64,000 bases of DNA, from NCBI GenBank assembly GCA_023525975.1, contig CM042022.1, positions 25,841,001 to 25,905,000 of the forward strand, in the 5' to 3' direction. Of this stretch, positions 11,026-21,600 are shown one piece after another. Each line of letters begins with the position of its first letter. Positions within the stretch are counted from its first letter, which is position 1. The position numbers and the translations under genes were made by a program. Source of the DNA: Smallanthus sonchifolius. Taxonomy: Eukaryota > Streptophyta > Magnoliopsida > Asterales > Asteraceae. A model generated the notes under the pieces. The model saw only the letters and a program-made list of their open reading frames with translations, did no database searches and was not told where the DNA came from.

Positions 11026-11706
11026 GTTGTATTTTTTTTCCTTATGTTAGGTTTAACAAATATTAATTTTTGTTCTGGAATCCTGCAATACTTAAGTGAT
11101 AACTGGCTCGTCAAATATAAAGAGAGGTTTGTTTCAGCATGGATTGACAAACCTCTCAACTTTGGCCAGCACACAACCAACAGAGTGGAGGGCCAACACG
11201 CCAAATTGAAGAGTTACCTTGGTTCTACTAACAATTCGCTTGATAGTTTTGTGCCGCTCATCATTGAAATTGTAGAACTGTAGGAGGGGGCTATAGAGGA
11301 AACATTTACCACAAACAAGATTCGTCGAATGGGAAATCACAATTTCCCATTGTTTGAATTATTACGAGGTAACGTTTCTCTTAAAGCTCTTGACCTCTTA
11401 GAACGTGAGATGAACAACCTAGAGGGTATCCTAAAATATAATTCACCTTGTGGTTGTCATCTGCTCATGAGTTGCGGGTTGCCATGTGCTTGTCGGCTAG
11501 CAGGGTATATAAATACAGGTAATCAAAATTTAGTTACCTTGATTTAAACGTATGCAGGAGATGTGTGATTTGGTTAGGGGGTCGATGCTAGGTCAGAGGA
11601 GACACATACTATGATGCGGTGGATGGTGAGGTATGTGAGAGATACGGGTGACCCCGATCGTATTCCTGATATGGGTGGTCTACCGGATCTAGATCAACCT
11701 CTGTAG
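11026..11706 (+). pseudogene. MULE transposase, 3' part, decayed
   Basis: Continuation of the transposase from 1373 beyond the Cassandra/element 1 insertion. After a possible acceptor TTAG at 11050, the frame reads YLSDNWLVKYKERFVSAW, then NFGQHTTNRVEGQHAKLK, which holds the third acidic residue region of the MULE core. A SWIM zinc finger follows (SPCGCHLLMSCGLPCACRL, about 11445-11505). A probable small intron (GT at 11519, AG at 11557) precedes a tail ending with TAG at 11704-11706. There is an in-frame TAG at 11281-11283 after IVEL. Together with 1-1373 this accounts for most of a MULE transposase. Confidence 0.85.
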
Positions 11707-12042
11707 CCATAGTTATATTTTATTTGTCTTATGTGTTTATCTTTATCCATTAATGTAAAACGCAATATTTTGATGTATTTAGATGTTGTGCATTTCCCTT
11801 TTAATGTTTGAATGGTTGTTTGATTGGTTGTTTATGGTTTAATTCAAACACGATTAAAACTAAAACTTTTCCAACCACATGAATAAAACATAACTAAAAC
11901 TAGTTTATAACATGATTAAAACTTAATTAAACCTAGTTTAAAAAAAGATTACATCCTAATTAAAACATCATTAATACACAATTCAACCTAGTATAAAACT
12001 TAATATTCGTTGGTATCGTGATCCTAGTAATCAGAGTCGGTA
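11707..12042. other. AT-rich spacer between convergent MULE genes
   Basis: No gene body. It holds the transposase 3' flank and, on the minus strand, the end and 3' flank of the acidic gene whose main part lies at 21163-21526. Repeated ATTAAAAC-type motifs (complement GTTTTAAT) also occur after the plus-strand gene ending near 22365, suggesting a shared 3'-end style. The last 5 bp (cggta) are the TSD of element 2. Confidence 0.6.
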
Positions 12043-12557
12043 TGTAACATCCTAAAAATAATAAAACGAATAAATATAGCGAGACCGGTGGTTTAGTTGG
12101 AATATTTAAACAAAAAGGGAGCAGGCCTGGGCCCGGCTTCAATGGGCCGAGGGAAGCCCATGCGCATAAGAGGCAAGGCAGCCCTCTTCCCTGCTCATTT
12201 CCCCAACTCACGCAGCTTTTAGAGAGAGAGAGGAGAGCTCGGGTCTAGAGAGAGAAAGTGACAGATCATCTCGGGAATTCAGGAGAACGTTGCTGCTGTT
12301 CTCGTGATCATATCCTCTGAATCAGAAATCCAATCCAGGTAACGATTCGATCACATTATGAGTTTTTGTTCGTTTTGGGAGTTTTCGGGTTTTGGCTAAA
12401 AGATAACGATTTTTGCGGATGAAATTTGAAAGTTAACTTGGGTATAGCATCTAGAATGAAAAACGAACGTTTTGATCAAAGAAAATCTAGATATCGACAT
12501 GATCAGATTCGCATGCAGAACATTCGGATTTTTGGGGAAGGCGATAAGTGCAGACCC

Positions 12558-12826
12558 ATCGAAACTACTTAGTTTCGATATGTGCAGACCCATCGAAACT
12601 ACTTAGTTTCGATATGTGCAGACCTATCGAAACTACCCAGTTTTGATATATGCAGGCCCAATCGAAACTACCATAGTTTCGATATGAGCCCCCGATCCGA
12701 AGCTAAGATAATACATAAGTTACTTATCGAAACTACCTATCGAAACTACCTATCAAAACTACCTATCGAAACTACCAAGTTTCGACAGAAACAACCTATC
12801 GAAACTACCAAGTTTCGATATAAGCT
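12558..12826 (+). repeat. Palindromic repeat array in element 2 LTR
   Basis: About four units of roughly 34 bp from 12558, 12592, 12627 and 12661, with inverted arms ATCGAAACT and AGTTTCGAT. Then a run of 12-bp units of type TATCGAAACTAC (about 12726-12775) and further inverted pairs to about 12826. The array occupies the same relative position as the 33-bp array of element 1 but with unrelated sequence. The copy at about 19608-19850 in the 3' LTR has a different unit count. Confidence 0.88.
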
Positions 12827-12975
12827 AATCAATCGAAACTACTATGTTCAAGCATAGTAATGTCTAGTGTCATCTAGGAGCACCATCTTATGTGTATGAC
12901 TTTATTATACAGATCGTGAGTGACATTAGTGAAGCCCAGTAGCCAGCTTAGTGTATTACAGAAACTACTCATCAG

Positions 12976-13910
12976 GTGAGTTCTATGTGCCCCCTTCTAT
13001 GTTATGTGCAAATGATTTATAAATGTTTTGGGGCTGAAGTGTATACACTAAATGAATAAATGAAATGAATATCAATGTGATCATACGTGATATATTAAGG
13101 TATATGTGTAGATACATATGAATGCGAATAATGACTTACGAACAAAGAACGACACGTATGTTTGCAAAGAATGAATGAATGAATGGTATAACGTAAATAA
13201 ATGAAACCTTGCTTTATAAATATATATTGCATGCGAAGAATGTAAGTATACGTTATGGACGGAAACGAAGCTAACGACTACTACGGTAGACGGACGACCA
13301 CTTGACTATTATGCAGCTAGAGAAGGAAGTCTAGAAAGGTAGACTAAATAAAGGCCACTACGGTGGAGTAAGTCGCTAAATCAATATTCGGCTGTATAAT
13401 TAGTTCAAGTGGGAAACGGATGCCTTATGGCAGATGGGCGAATATGACGGACTACGACGGTAGGACGGTTAAGACGGACGGCCGAAGGTTGGCCGGACGG
13501 AAAAGTTAAGGCGGACGGTTTCTAGGACCGGATGAGTAAAAGGGCTACGACGGTAGCTTAAGGGCGTATGTCTTTGTGACATACGCAGTAAAAGACGGGT
13601 TGATCACCCTTATGTGTATGACCAATAAATGGTAAAGAAAGTAAACGTGAATGCATATCTATGTAATCACGTAAGAAAGATAAGGAAAGAATGTTAAGAA
13701 AAGTGAAAGAAAAAGGGTGAACGCATATATATATATGTAATCACATTAATAAAGAAAAGAAAGATGAAAGAAAAGCAAAAGCTATGAATACGTATTTATA
13801 TGAATGACTTTATAATAATGCTTACTTATGAAGTAAAGAAAAGAATGTTTATATCTAAACGCATTAAACTAGAACTCACCAGCGTTAGCTGACTTTAGTA
13901 TACATTTCAG
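12976..13910 (+). other. Probable leader intron within element 2 LTR
   Basis: CAG|GTGAGT at 12975/12976 and TTTCAG at 13910 would be the donor and acceptor. GGTGAGTTCTA (12975-12985) is perfectly complementary to TAGAACTCACC (13870-13880), followed by branch-like TTAGCTGAC. Same plan as element 1 in an otherwise diverged LTR. Confidence 0.5.
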
Positions 13911-14133
13911 GTAAAGGAAGAAAAGGTCGTGCGAGGGCGTGAAGGTTACCCGACACAAGACTGACATCCCACTTTTGTTTGTTAAGACAATGTTGTGTTT
14001 TTAATTGTTAAGACTTCCGCTGTTATGAAATGTAATTGAATGATGAATGTTTTTAATTTAAGTTCAGTATTTATGACTATGTTTATGAGTAAATCCAACA
14101 AGTGAGGTTACCCGAGAAAGGGGCTTTACAAGT

Positions 14134-14145
14134 TGGTATCAGAGC
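14134..14145 (+). other. Element 2 primer-binding site (tRNA-iMet)
   Basis: TGGTATCAGAGC three bases downstream of the 5' LTR. Confidence 0.9.
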
Positions 14146-14484
14146 AATAGTTTGAGAGATTTAGACATCCCTAAATGTCTAGACTCAAACTGATTATGGG
14201 ACCAACGCACGGATGTTAGTATGGGTAACCAACGCCAACGCCAGCACGGTAAGTAAGTAATGAAGTTAAGGCTCTTGCATAAGAATAGATACCATAACTT
14301 AGAACAAATAGATGTTAATGCCATGACTGATTTGAAGAGTTTTGAACCCGAAAAGCAGTGTAAATTAGTAATCACAAACCGGTCACTGTAATTTAGAATT
14401 TACCTTGCTCGTACTGTTCCAAACTATGATCTGAAGAAATGACATTGATGTATTCCCTTTGTAACTATCTGGAAATTAAGAATT

Positions 14485-17400
14485 ATGGCTGGGGGAGGAA
14501 GAACAGGACCTCGAGGTGGTCGCACTGGCCGACGAGGTAGACCTCCGCTGAACCCAAGATTTGAAGAAGAAGAGAGTGTGCACGCAGAGCACACAGAAAG
14601 TGTGCACGAAACAGAAGTGACCCCAATTAGGAACGACAGTCCAGGGCCTATACAGTTGGAACCTGAAGTCAGGGATGCTATTGCCCGTGAAGTTGTGCTC
14701 ACTTTGAGGAAGGTATTGCCTGACCTACTATCTGAGGCACTAAAGAAAAGCAAAGAAGAGGATGAAGGGAACGATGAAGAAAAAATTTATGACAGTGACG
14801 GGGATGAAGTAAAAGTGGTATCAAGCAACCGTGGGTGTACTTACAAAGGTTTCAAGGATGGAGACCCACCCAAGTTTGATGGTAGCAAGGATTCGGTGGC
14901 TACGCTTGAATGGATAGAGAGGATGAGTGCTGTAATCAACATCAGCGAGTGTCAACCCGACCAGGCTGTTAAATATGTTGCTCATTCTTTCACCAATGAG
15001 GCCCTAGGTTGGTGGAGGAACATTCAGAGGACAAAGTCCCCAAATGCTCTTGCAAGAATGACATGGGAAGAACTGAAAAAGCTGGTAATTCAAAAGTTCT
15101 GTCCCCAGAACGAAATTGATCGCGTGGAAAATGAATTCCTAAACCTTAAGGCTGGCAACAAGACACACCGCCAGTACACTTCTAGATTCAATGAGTTGGC
15201 TCAGCTAGTACCCCACCTGGTGGAGACAGAAGAGCGAATGATCAAGTATTATGTGAAGGGCCTACCTCAAAGGGTCCGTGTCCACGTGAAAGCCAACCTA
15301 CCCTCGACCTTCGAGTCGGTAGTGAACCTGAGCGGAATCGTCTACGACGATTATGCCAATGAGGACCCACCAACAGAAACCCAAAAGAGAAAGTGGGAGA
15401 ACCCATCTAGAGGAACCGGGAGAGGGAATGTAACAACGGAAACTAAGAAGCCAAGATTGGATGAATATGAAACTTGCAAGAAATGTGGGAGGCAACATCT
15501 TGGCGAATGTAAAATTGGCACCACCACATGCTATAAGTGCGGAAGGCCGGGGCACTTCTCCCGAGAATGTGTAAGAGACGTCAAGTGTCAAGTATGTGGA
15601 TTGTTTGGACATTTGACAAAGAACTGCAGGAAGGCCGGCCAATCTGGTTCGGGAAAGGATAGGGAGCAGGAACAGCCTAAGGCAAGGACTCGTGCCTATG
15701 CCTTGACTGAGGAAGAAGCAAGAGGAAACCCTGATGTCGTATCAGGTACGTTTCTAGTAAATGATGAACATGCTGCTATTTTATTTGACTCTGGTGCTAG
15801 TAAAAGCTTCATATCAAATGCATTTAGTCGTAAATTGGATTGCACTATCAACACCATAGTAAAGGCCTTTAGCGTACAAACTGCCGTAGGTAAAAATTCG
15901 GCAGTATTCCAAGTAAGAGAGGATTGCATCATAGAAATAGAGGGACATAAGTTTCCATCTAGATTATTCCTTCTTACCTTAGGAGGATTCGATATAGTAT
16001 TGGGTATGGATTGGTTAGCTGCTAACGAAGCTCAAATCATATGCAAACGTAAGAGGATACACCTAAAAGCTCCTAGCGGCAGTCCAATTACGGTTTATGG
16101 GGATTGGAATTGCACGATGCCAAACGTCATCTCGATGATCAAGGCCGAAAGTCACATGAGGCGCGGTTGCGAAGCTTATCTAGCATATGTTATTGATGAT
16201 AGAATGAAAATGGAAGAACTCAAGAATGTACCCGTGGTGTGCAACTTTCCGGAAGTATTCCCTGAGGATCTACCTGGGTTACCACCTGATTGGGGAATAG
16301 AATTTCAGATTGATTTATTGCCAGGAGCTGAGCCTGTTGCCAAAGCCCCCTACCGATTGGCTCCGTCAGAAATGAAAGAATTGATGTCTCAACTAGAGGA
16401 ACTAACAGAAAAAGGATTTATTAGACCGAGCATCTCACCATGGGGCGCTCCGGTACTATTTGTAAAGAAGAAGGACGGCAGCATGCGCATGTGCATTGAC
16501 TACCGCGAACTGAACAAGAGAACAGTAAAGAACAAATACCCACTGCCCAGGATAGACGACCTTTTTGATCAACTACAAGGTGCGAGTTGGTTCTCAAAGA
16601 TCGAACTTATGTCGGGTTACCATCAGTTGAAAGTAAGAGAGGAAGACGTACCAAAGACCGTGTTTCGCACGCGTTATGGGCATTATGAGTTTCTCGTGAT
16701 GTCCTTCGGATTAACTAACGCACCAGCAACGTTCATGGATTTGATGAATAGAGTATGTCGACCCATGTTGGATCGATCTGTGATAGTTTTTATAGACGAC
16801 ATACTGGTATATTCGAAAAACGAGGGTGATCACCACTGTCACCTAAGGGAGGTTCTGGAGGTGCTAAAGCAGGAAAAGTTGTACGCAAAATTCTCCAAAT
16901 GCGCGTTCTGGCTTAGGGAAGTCCAATTCCTAGGTCATGTAATAAACCCAAACGGCATCATGGTGGATCCTGCAAAGATCGAGACAGTAAAGGAATGGAA
17001 CATCCCAAAGACACCAACAGAGATACGAAGTTTTCTAGGATTGGCAGGCTACTATCGAAGGTTCATTCAAGATTTCTCAAGAATTGCCTCGCCACTAACC
17101 AAACTGACACGGAAGGAAGTAAAGTATGAATGGGGTCCAACCCAAAACAACGTGTTTGAGGAACTTAAGGCACAATTAACCCAAGCTCCAGTCTTAACAC
17201 TACCTGAGGGAAATGAAGACTTAGTAGTCTACTCTGACGCTTCAGGGCAGGGTTTAGGGTGCGTACTCATGCAACGAGGAAAGGTAATTGCTTATGCATC
17301 GCGGCAACTAAAGGTTCATGAAGTTAACTACCCAACACACGATCTAGAATTAGCAGCAGTAGTTTTCGCGTTGAAAATATGGAGACACTACTTGTATGGA

Positions 17401-19053
17401 GTTAAATGCACCATCTACTCCGATCACAAAAGCTTGAAATACTTTTTCGAACAAAAGGAACTAAACATGAGGCAAAGAAGATGGTTAGAGCTACTGAAAG
17501 ACTATGACTGTGAGATATTGTACCATCCAGGCAAGGCAAACGTAGTGGCTGACGCTTTAAGTAGAAAGGAAGAATCGGCACCTATCCGGATCAAAGCGTG
17601 TCAGTTGATTATAACGCCAGACTTAATGGGTGAAATATCAAAGTCACAAGATGAAGCATTGTTAGAAAGAAATGTGAAACGGGAAAGAATAGTAGGACAA
17701 CAAGGGAACTTAGATGCGAATGCATACGGAGTACGAACTAGGTTTGGCCGGATGTGGATACCTAAGATTGGTGAGCTTAGAGCCAAAATACTCGATGAGG
17801 CCCATAAGTCTCGCTATTCTATCCACCCCGGGACAAACAATATGTATCAAGACTTGAAGAAAGAATACTGGTGGCCTGGCATGAAGAATGATGTGACAGA
17901 ATACGTGAGCAAGTGCCTAACGTGTTCTCTAGTTAAGGCCGAGCACCAGAAACCATGCGGTAAAATGCAACCTTTACCAATACCGGAATGGAAGTGGGAA
18001 GAGATCACAATGGACTTCATTACCAAGCTACCGCGAACAGCTAAAGGCAATGATACCATTTGGGTGATCGTCGGCCGCTTGACAAAGAGTGCTCACTTCT
18101 TGCCAATACGAGAAACTTCTTCTTCTGAAAAGCTAGCAGAAACATTTATCAAGGAAATTGTAAGTAGACATGGTATGCCACTATCGATCGTGTCTGATAG
18201 GGATACTAGATTCACATCAAGGTTTTGGAAGAAGTTCAATGAAGCGATGGGCACTAGGTTGAACATCAGCACCGCTTACCACCCTCAAACCGATGGACAA
18301 TCGGAAAGGACCATTCAGACCTTGGAGGACATGCTCCGGGCCTGTATCATTGACTTCGGTGGGAGTTGGGACAACCATCTACCATTAGCAGAATTTTCAT
18401 ATAACAACAGCTATCACTCGACTATTGGCATGCCGCCATTTGAAATGTTGTATGGGAGGAAATGTAGGACCCCGGTTTGTTGGGGGGAAATTGGACAGAA
18501 GGATTTTGCAAGTCTCGAAGTGGTCAAAGCTACTTCTGAGAAATTTGATCAAATCAAGGCTCGTATGAAAGCCGCAAAAGACAGAAAGAAATCATACGCG
18601 AATAAGAGAAGGAGGGATTTAGAGTTTCAAGTAGGGGACATGGTACTGTTGAAAGTATCACCGTGGAAAGGAATCATTCAGTTCAGAAGGCGTGGCAAAC
18701 TAAGTCCAAGGTTTGTCGGACCTTTCAAGATTTTAGCAAGAGTGGGTCAAGTTGCTTACAGACTCGACCTACCCGTCGAGCTTAGTGGAATACACCCTAC
18801 GTTCCACGTGTCGCACTTACGCAAGTGCCTAGCTGACGACACAGCTCACATACCTTACGACGAGATCGAAGTGGATAACAGTCTAAATTATGTAGAGGAA
18901 CCAATAGCCATTCTTGACCGAGCTGAGAAACGACTACGCAATAAGTCGATACCGTTAGTCAAGATACAATGGAAGCACAGAAAAGGGTCAGAAGCTACGT
19001 GGGAAAAAGAAGACGAGATGAAGGGACTATACCCTCAATTGTTTAACGTATGA
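14485..19053 (+). CDS. Element 2 gag-pol polyprotein (1522 aa, uninterrupted)
   Basis: A single ORF for capsid and replication enzymes, to be processed by its own protease. Order: basic N-terminus, Retrotrans_gag region (about 150-260), two CCHC knuckles (from residue 349), protease DSGA (435), RT (about 620-800), RNase H (YSDASGQGLG), integrase zinc finger (HPGTN from 1113), core D1177, D1238 and E1274 (spacing D-60-D-35-E), and a C-terminal chromodomain-like region with LVKIQWKHRKGSEATWE. Two oddities: residue 707 in RT motif A is Glu (KIELMSGY) where element 1 has the catalytic Asp (KIDLRSGY), and residue 1197 is Gly (VIVGRLTK) where element 1 has Asp. The ATG at 14485 follows the leader and fits the family N-terminus. 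Length suits a complete chromovirus polyprotein. It may be translated, but RT activity is doubtful. Confidence 0.95.
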   Translation: MAGGGRTGPRGGRTGRRGRPPLNPRFEEEESVHAEHTESVHETEVTPIRNDSPGPIQLEPEVRDAIAREVVLTLRKVLPDLLSEALKKSKEEDEGNDEEKIYDSDGDEVKVVSSNRGCTYKGFKDGDPPKFDGSKDSVATLEWIERMSAVINISECQPDQAVKYVAHSFTNEALGWWRNIQRTKSPNALARMTWEELKKLVIQKFCPQNEIDRVENEFLNLKAGNKTHRQYTSRFNELAQLVPHLVETEERMIKYYVKGLPQRVRVHVKANLPSTFESVVNLSGIVYDDYANEDPPTETQKRKWENPSRGTGRGNVTTETKKPRLDEYETCKKCGRQHLGECKIGTTTCYKCGRPGHFSRECVRDVKCQVCGLFGHLTKNCRKAGQSGSGKDREQEQPKARTRAYALTEEEARGNPDVVSGTFLVNDEHAAILFDSGASKSFISNAFSRKLDCTINTIVKAFSVQTAVGKNSAVFQVREDCIIEIEGHKFPSRLFLLTLGGFDIVLGMDWLAANEAQIICKRKRIHLKAPSGSPITVYGDWNCTMPNVISMIKAESHMRRGCEAYLAYVIDDRMKMEELKNVPVVCNFPEVFPEDLPGLPPDWGIEFQIDLLPGAEPVAKAPYRLAPSEMKELMSQLEELTEKGFIRPSISPWGAPVLFVKKKDGSMRMCIDYRELNKRTVKNKYPLPRIDDLFDQLQGASWFSKIELMSGYHQLKVREEDVPKTVFRTRYGHYEFLVMSFGLTNAPATFMDLMNRVCRPMLDRSVIVFIDDILVYSKNEGDHHCHLREVLEVLKQEKLYAKFSKCAFWLREVQFLGHVINPNGIMVDPAKIETVKEWNIPKTPTEIRSFLGLAGYYRRFIQDFSRIASPLTKLTRKEVKYEWGPTQNNVFEELKAQLTQAPVLTLPEGNEDLVVYSDASGQGLGCVLMQRGKVIAYASRQLKVHEVNYPTHDLELAAVVFALKIWRHYLYGVKCTIYSDHKSLKYFFEQKELNMRQRRWLELLKDYDCEILYHPGKANVVADALSRKEESAPIRIKACQLIITPDLMGEISKSQDEALLERNVKRERIVGQQGNLDANAYGVRTRFGRMWIPKIGELRAKILDEAHKSRYSIHPGTNNMYQDLKKEYWWPGMKNDVTEYVSKCLTCSLVKAEHQKPCGKMQPLPIPEWKWEEITMDFITKLPRTAKGNDTIWVIVGRLTKSAHFLPIRETSSSEKLAETFIKEIVSRHGMPLSIVSDRDTRFTSRFWKKFNEAMGTRLNISTAYHPQTDGQSERTIQTLEDMLRACIIDFGGSWDNHLPLAEFSYNNSYHSTIGMPPFEMLYGRKCRTPVCWGEIGQKDFASLEVVKATSEKFDQIKARMKAAKDRKKSYANKRRRDLEFQVGDMVLLKVSPWKGIIQFRRRGKLSPRFVGPFKILARVGQVAYRLDLPVELSGIHPTFHVSHLRKCLADDTAHIPYDEIEVDNSLNYVEEPIAILDRAEKRLRNKSIPLVKIQWKHRKGSEATWEKEDEMKGLYPQLFNV

Positions 19054-19078
19054 ACAGTTTCGAGGAAGAAACCTCTTT

Positions 19079-19091
19079 AAGGAGGGTAGAC
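19079..19091 (+). other. Element 2 polypurine tract
   Basis: AAGGAGGGTAGAC immediately upstream of the 3' LTR at 19093, very like the tract of element 1. Confidence 0.78.
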
Positions 19092-19092
19092 T

Positions 19093-21162
19093 TGTAACAT
19101 CCTAAAAATAATAAAACGAATAAATATAGCGAGACCGGTGGTTTAGTTGGAATATTTAAACAAAAAGGGAGCAGGCCTGGGCCCGGCTTCAATGGGCCGA
19201 GGGAAGCCCATGCGCATAAGAGGCAAGGCAGCCCTCTTCCCTGCTCATTTCCCCAACTCACGCAGCTTTTAGAGAGAGAGAGGAGAGCTCGGGTCTAGAG
19301 AGAGAAAGTGACGGATCAACTCGGGAATTCAGGAGAACGTTGCTGCTGTTCTCGTGATCATATCCTCTGAATCAGAAATCCAATCCAGGTAACGATTCGA
19401 TCACATTATGAGTTTTTGTTCGTTTTGGGAGTTTTCGGGTTTTGGCTAAAAGATAACGATTTTTGCGGATGAAACTTGAAAGTGAACTTGGGTATAGCAT
19501 CTAGAATGAAAAACGAACGTTTTGATCAAAGAAAATCTACATATCGACATGATCAGATTCGCATGCAGAACATTCGGATTTTTGGGGAAGGCGATAAGTG
19601 CAGACCCATCGAAACTACTTAGTTTCGATATGTGCAGACCCATCGAAACTACTTAGTTTCGATATGTGCAGACCTATCGAAACTACCCAGTTTCGATATA
19701 TGCAGGCCCAATCGAAACTACCATAGTTTCGATATGAGCCCCCGATCCGAAGCTAAGATAATACATAAGTTACTTATAGAAACTACCTATCGAAACTACC
19801 TATCGAAACTATCTATCAAAACTACCTATCGAAACTACCAAGTTTCGATATAAGCTAATCAATCAAAACTACTATGTTCAAGCATAGTAATGTCTAGTGT
19901 CATCTAGGAGCACCATCTTATGTGTATGACTTTATTATACAGATCATGAGTGACATTAGTGAAGCCCAGTAGCCAGCTTAGTGTATTACAGAAACTACTC
20001 ATCAGGTGAGTTCTATATGCCCCCTTCTATGTTATGTGCAAATGATTTATAAATGTTTTGGGGCTGAAGTGTATACACTAAATGAATAAATGAAATGAAT
20101 ATCAATGTGATCATACGTGATATATTAAGGTATATGTGTAGATACATATGAATGCGAATAATGACTTACGAACAAAGAACGACACGTATGTTTGCAAAGA
20201 ATGAATGAATAAATGGTATAACGTAAATAAATGAAACCTTGCTTTATAAATATATATTGCATGCGAAGAATGTAAGTATACGTTATGGACGGAAACGAAG
20301 CTAACGACTACTACGGTAGACGGACGACCACTTGACTATTATGCAGCTAGAGAAGGAAGTCTAGAAAGGTAGACTAAATAAAGGCCACTACGGTGGAGTA
20401 AGTCGCTAAATCAATATTCGGCTGTATAATTAGTTCAAGTGGGAAACGGATGCCTTATGGCAGACGGGCGAATATGACGGACTACGACGGTAGGACGGTT
20501 AAGACGGACGGCCGAAGGTTGGCCGGACGGAAAAGTTAAGGCGGACGGTTTCTAGGACCGGACGAGTAAAAGGGCTACGACGGTAGCTTAAGGGCGTATG
20601 TCTTTGTGACATACGCAGTAAAAGACGGGTTGATCACCCTTATGTGTATGACCAATAAATGGTAAAGAAAGTAAAGGTGAATGCATATCTATGTAATCAC
20701 GTAAGAAAGATAAGGAAAGAATGTTAAGAAAAGTGAAAGAAAAAGGGTGAACGCATATATATATATATGTAATCACATTAATATAGAAAAGAAAGATGAA
20801 AGAAAAGCAAAAGCTATGAATACGTATTTATATGAATGACTTTATAATAATGCTTACTTATGAAGTAAAGAAAAGAATGTTTATATCTAAACGCATTAAA
20901 CTAGAACTCACCAGCGTTAGCTGACTTTAGTATACATTTCAGGTAAAGGAAGAAAAGGTCGTGCGAGGGCGTGAAGGTTACCCGACACAAGACTGACATC
21001 CCACTTTTGTTTGTTAAGACAATGTTGTGTTTTTAATTGTTAAGACTTCCGCTGTTATGAAATGTAATTGAATGATGAATGTTTTTAATTTAAGTTCAGT
21101 ATTTATGACTATGTTTATGAGTAAATCTAACAAGTGAGGTTACCCGGGAAAGGGGCCTTACA
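19093..21162 (+). repeat. Element 2 3' LTR
   Basis: A 2070-bp LTR, near-identical to 12043-14130 with scattered substitutions and a small difference in the palindromic array. Followed by TSD cggta. Confidence 0.93.
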
Positions 21163-21526
21163 CGGTATCGTGCTCGTCTTCAAATGGGTTATGATCAGGC
21201 GTTTCAAGCACGTACTCGTCTTGCTCCGGATCACGAGGCACGTACTCATTTTCTGGTTTTTCTTCGTCTACGTATTCTTCTTCAAGTGGGTACTGGTCTT
21301 TAGGCCACAGATAATCTTCTGGTGGCTCCTCCACTTGCGGTGGATTTTCAGGTTGGAAGGTATCAAACGCCCACTTCGAGAAAACATCATCTTCACCATC
21401 CTTAGGGTGGTTTGCAGGAACCGAGGGTGGAGGAGGTTGAACCGGTTCAACAACCGTAAGGGGGTCCGGTACATCCTCCACAGCTGGTTCGGGATTGGAG
21501 AAGATATTGTCTTGGTTGTTCGACAT
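21163..21526 (-). pseudogene. Small acidic proline-rich protein gene of the MULE region, split by element 2
   Basis: A minus-strand ORF starting at 21526 (MSNNQDNIFSNPEP), about 122 aa before it runs into element 2. It is rich in Asp, Glu and Pro, with no recognised domain, signal peptide or membrane segment. Continuing across the element 2 target site, the minus strand of 12042-12030 gives a few more codons (ending DSDY) and TAG, so the insertion hit the last codons and the protein was about 126 aa. A TATA-like box lies about 63 bp upstream. A related acidic tail occurs in the plus-strand gene at 21990-22365. It may be an accessory gene of the MULE; function unknown. The unbroken frame suggests that it decayed late. 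Confidence 0.5.
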
Positions 21527-21588
21527 ATTTTCCTATTTGTACAGTTAAGAGAATGAATTGAGCGAATACATGAATTAAATTCGTTGTC

Positions 21589-21600
21589 TATTTATAATAT
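21589..21600 (-). promoter_or_regulatory. TATA-like box of the acidic gene
   Basis: The minus strand reads ATATTATAAATA about 63 bp before the ATG. The Ulp1-like gene has the same ATATTATAAATA about 75-90 bp before its ATG (complement of about 23694-23707), suggesting related promoters. Confidence 0.45.

Larger units (their letters stand above)
12043..14130 (+). repeat. Element 2 5' LTR
   Basis: A 2088-bp LTR beginning TGTAACA, ending TTTACA. It contains a GA-rich stretch (about 12221-12255), the palindromic array 12558-12826, a probable leader intron 12976-13910 and many ACGGTAG/GGACGG motifs (about 13280-13560). No convincing TATA box was seen. Confidence 0.93.
12043..21162 (+). mobile_element. 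Element 2: full-length Tekay-like Ty3/gypsy element
   Basis: A 9120-bp element with LTRs 12043-14130 and 19093-21162, perfect TSD cggta (12038-12042 and 21163-21167), iMet primer site, one uninterrupted gag-pol ORF and a polypurine tract. It inserted near the 3' end of the minus-strand acidic gene of the MULE region. Pol is close to element 1 while much of the LTR is different, including its own palindromic repeats. Structurally the best preserved element in the window, but see the RT active-site change in its ORF. Confidence 0.95.

Noticed and set aside
12582..12857. 91-aa ORF in element 2 LTR (and 19632-19853)
   Set aside because: Translation of the ATCGAAACT palindrome array; changes with unit number between LTRs.
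21134..21556. 140-aa plus-strand ORF
   Set aside because: Hydrophobic mirror of the acidic minus-strand gene; it also crosses the LTR/TSD boundary of element 2.
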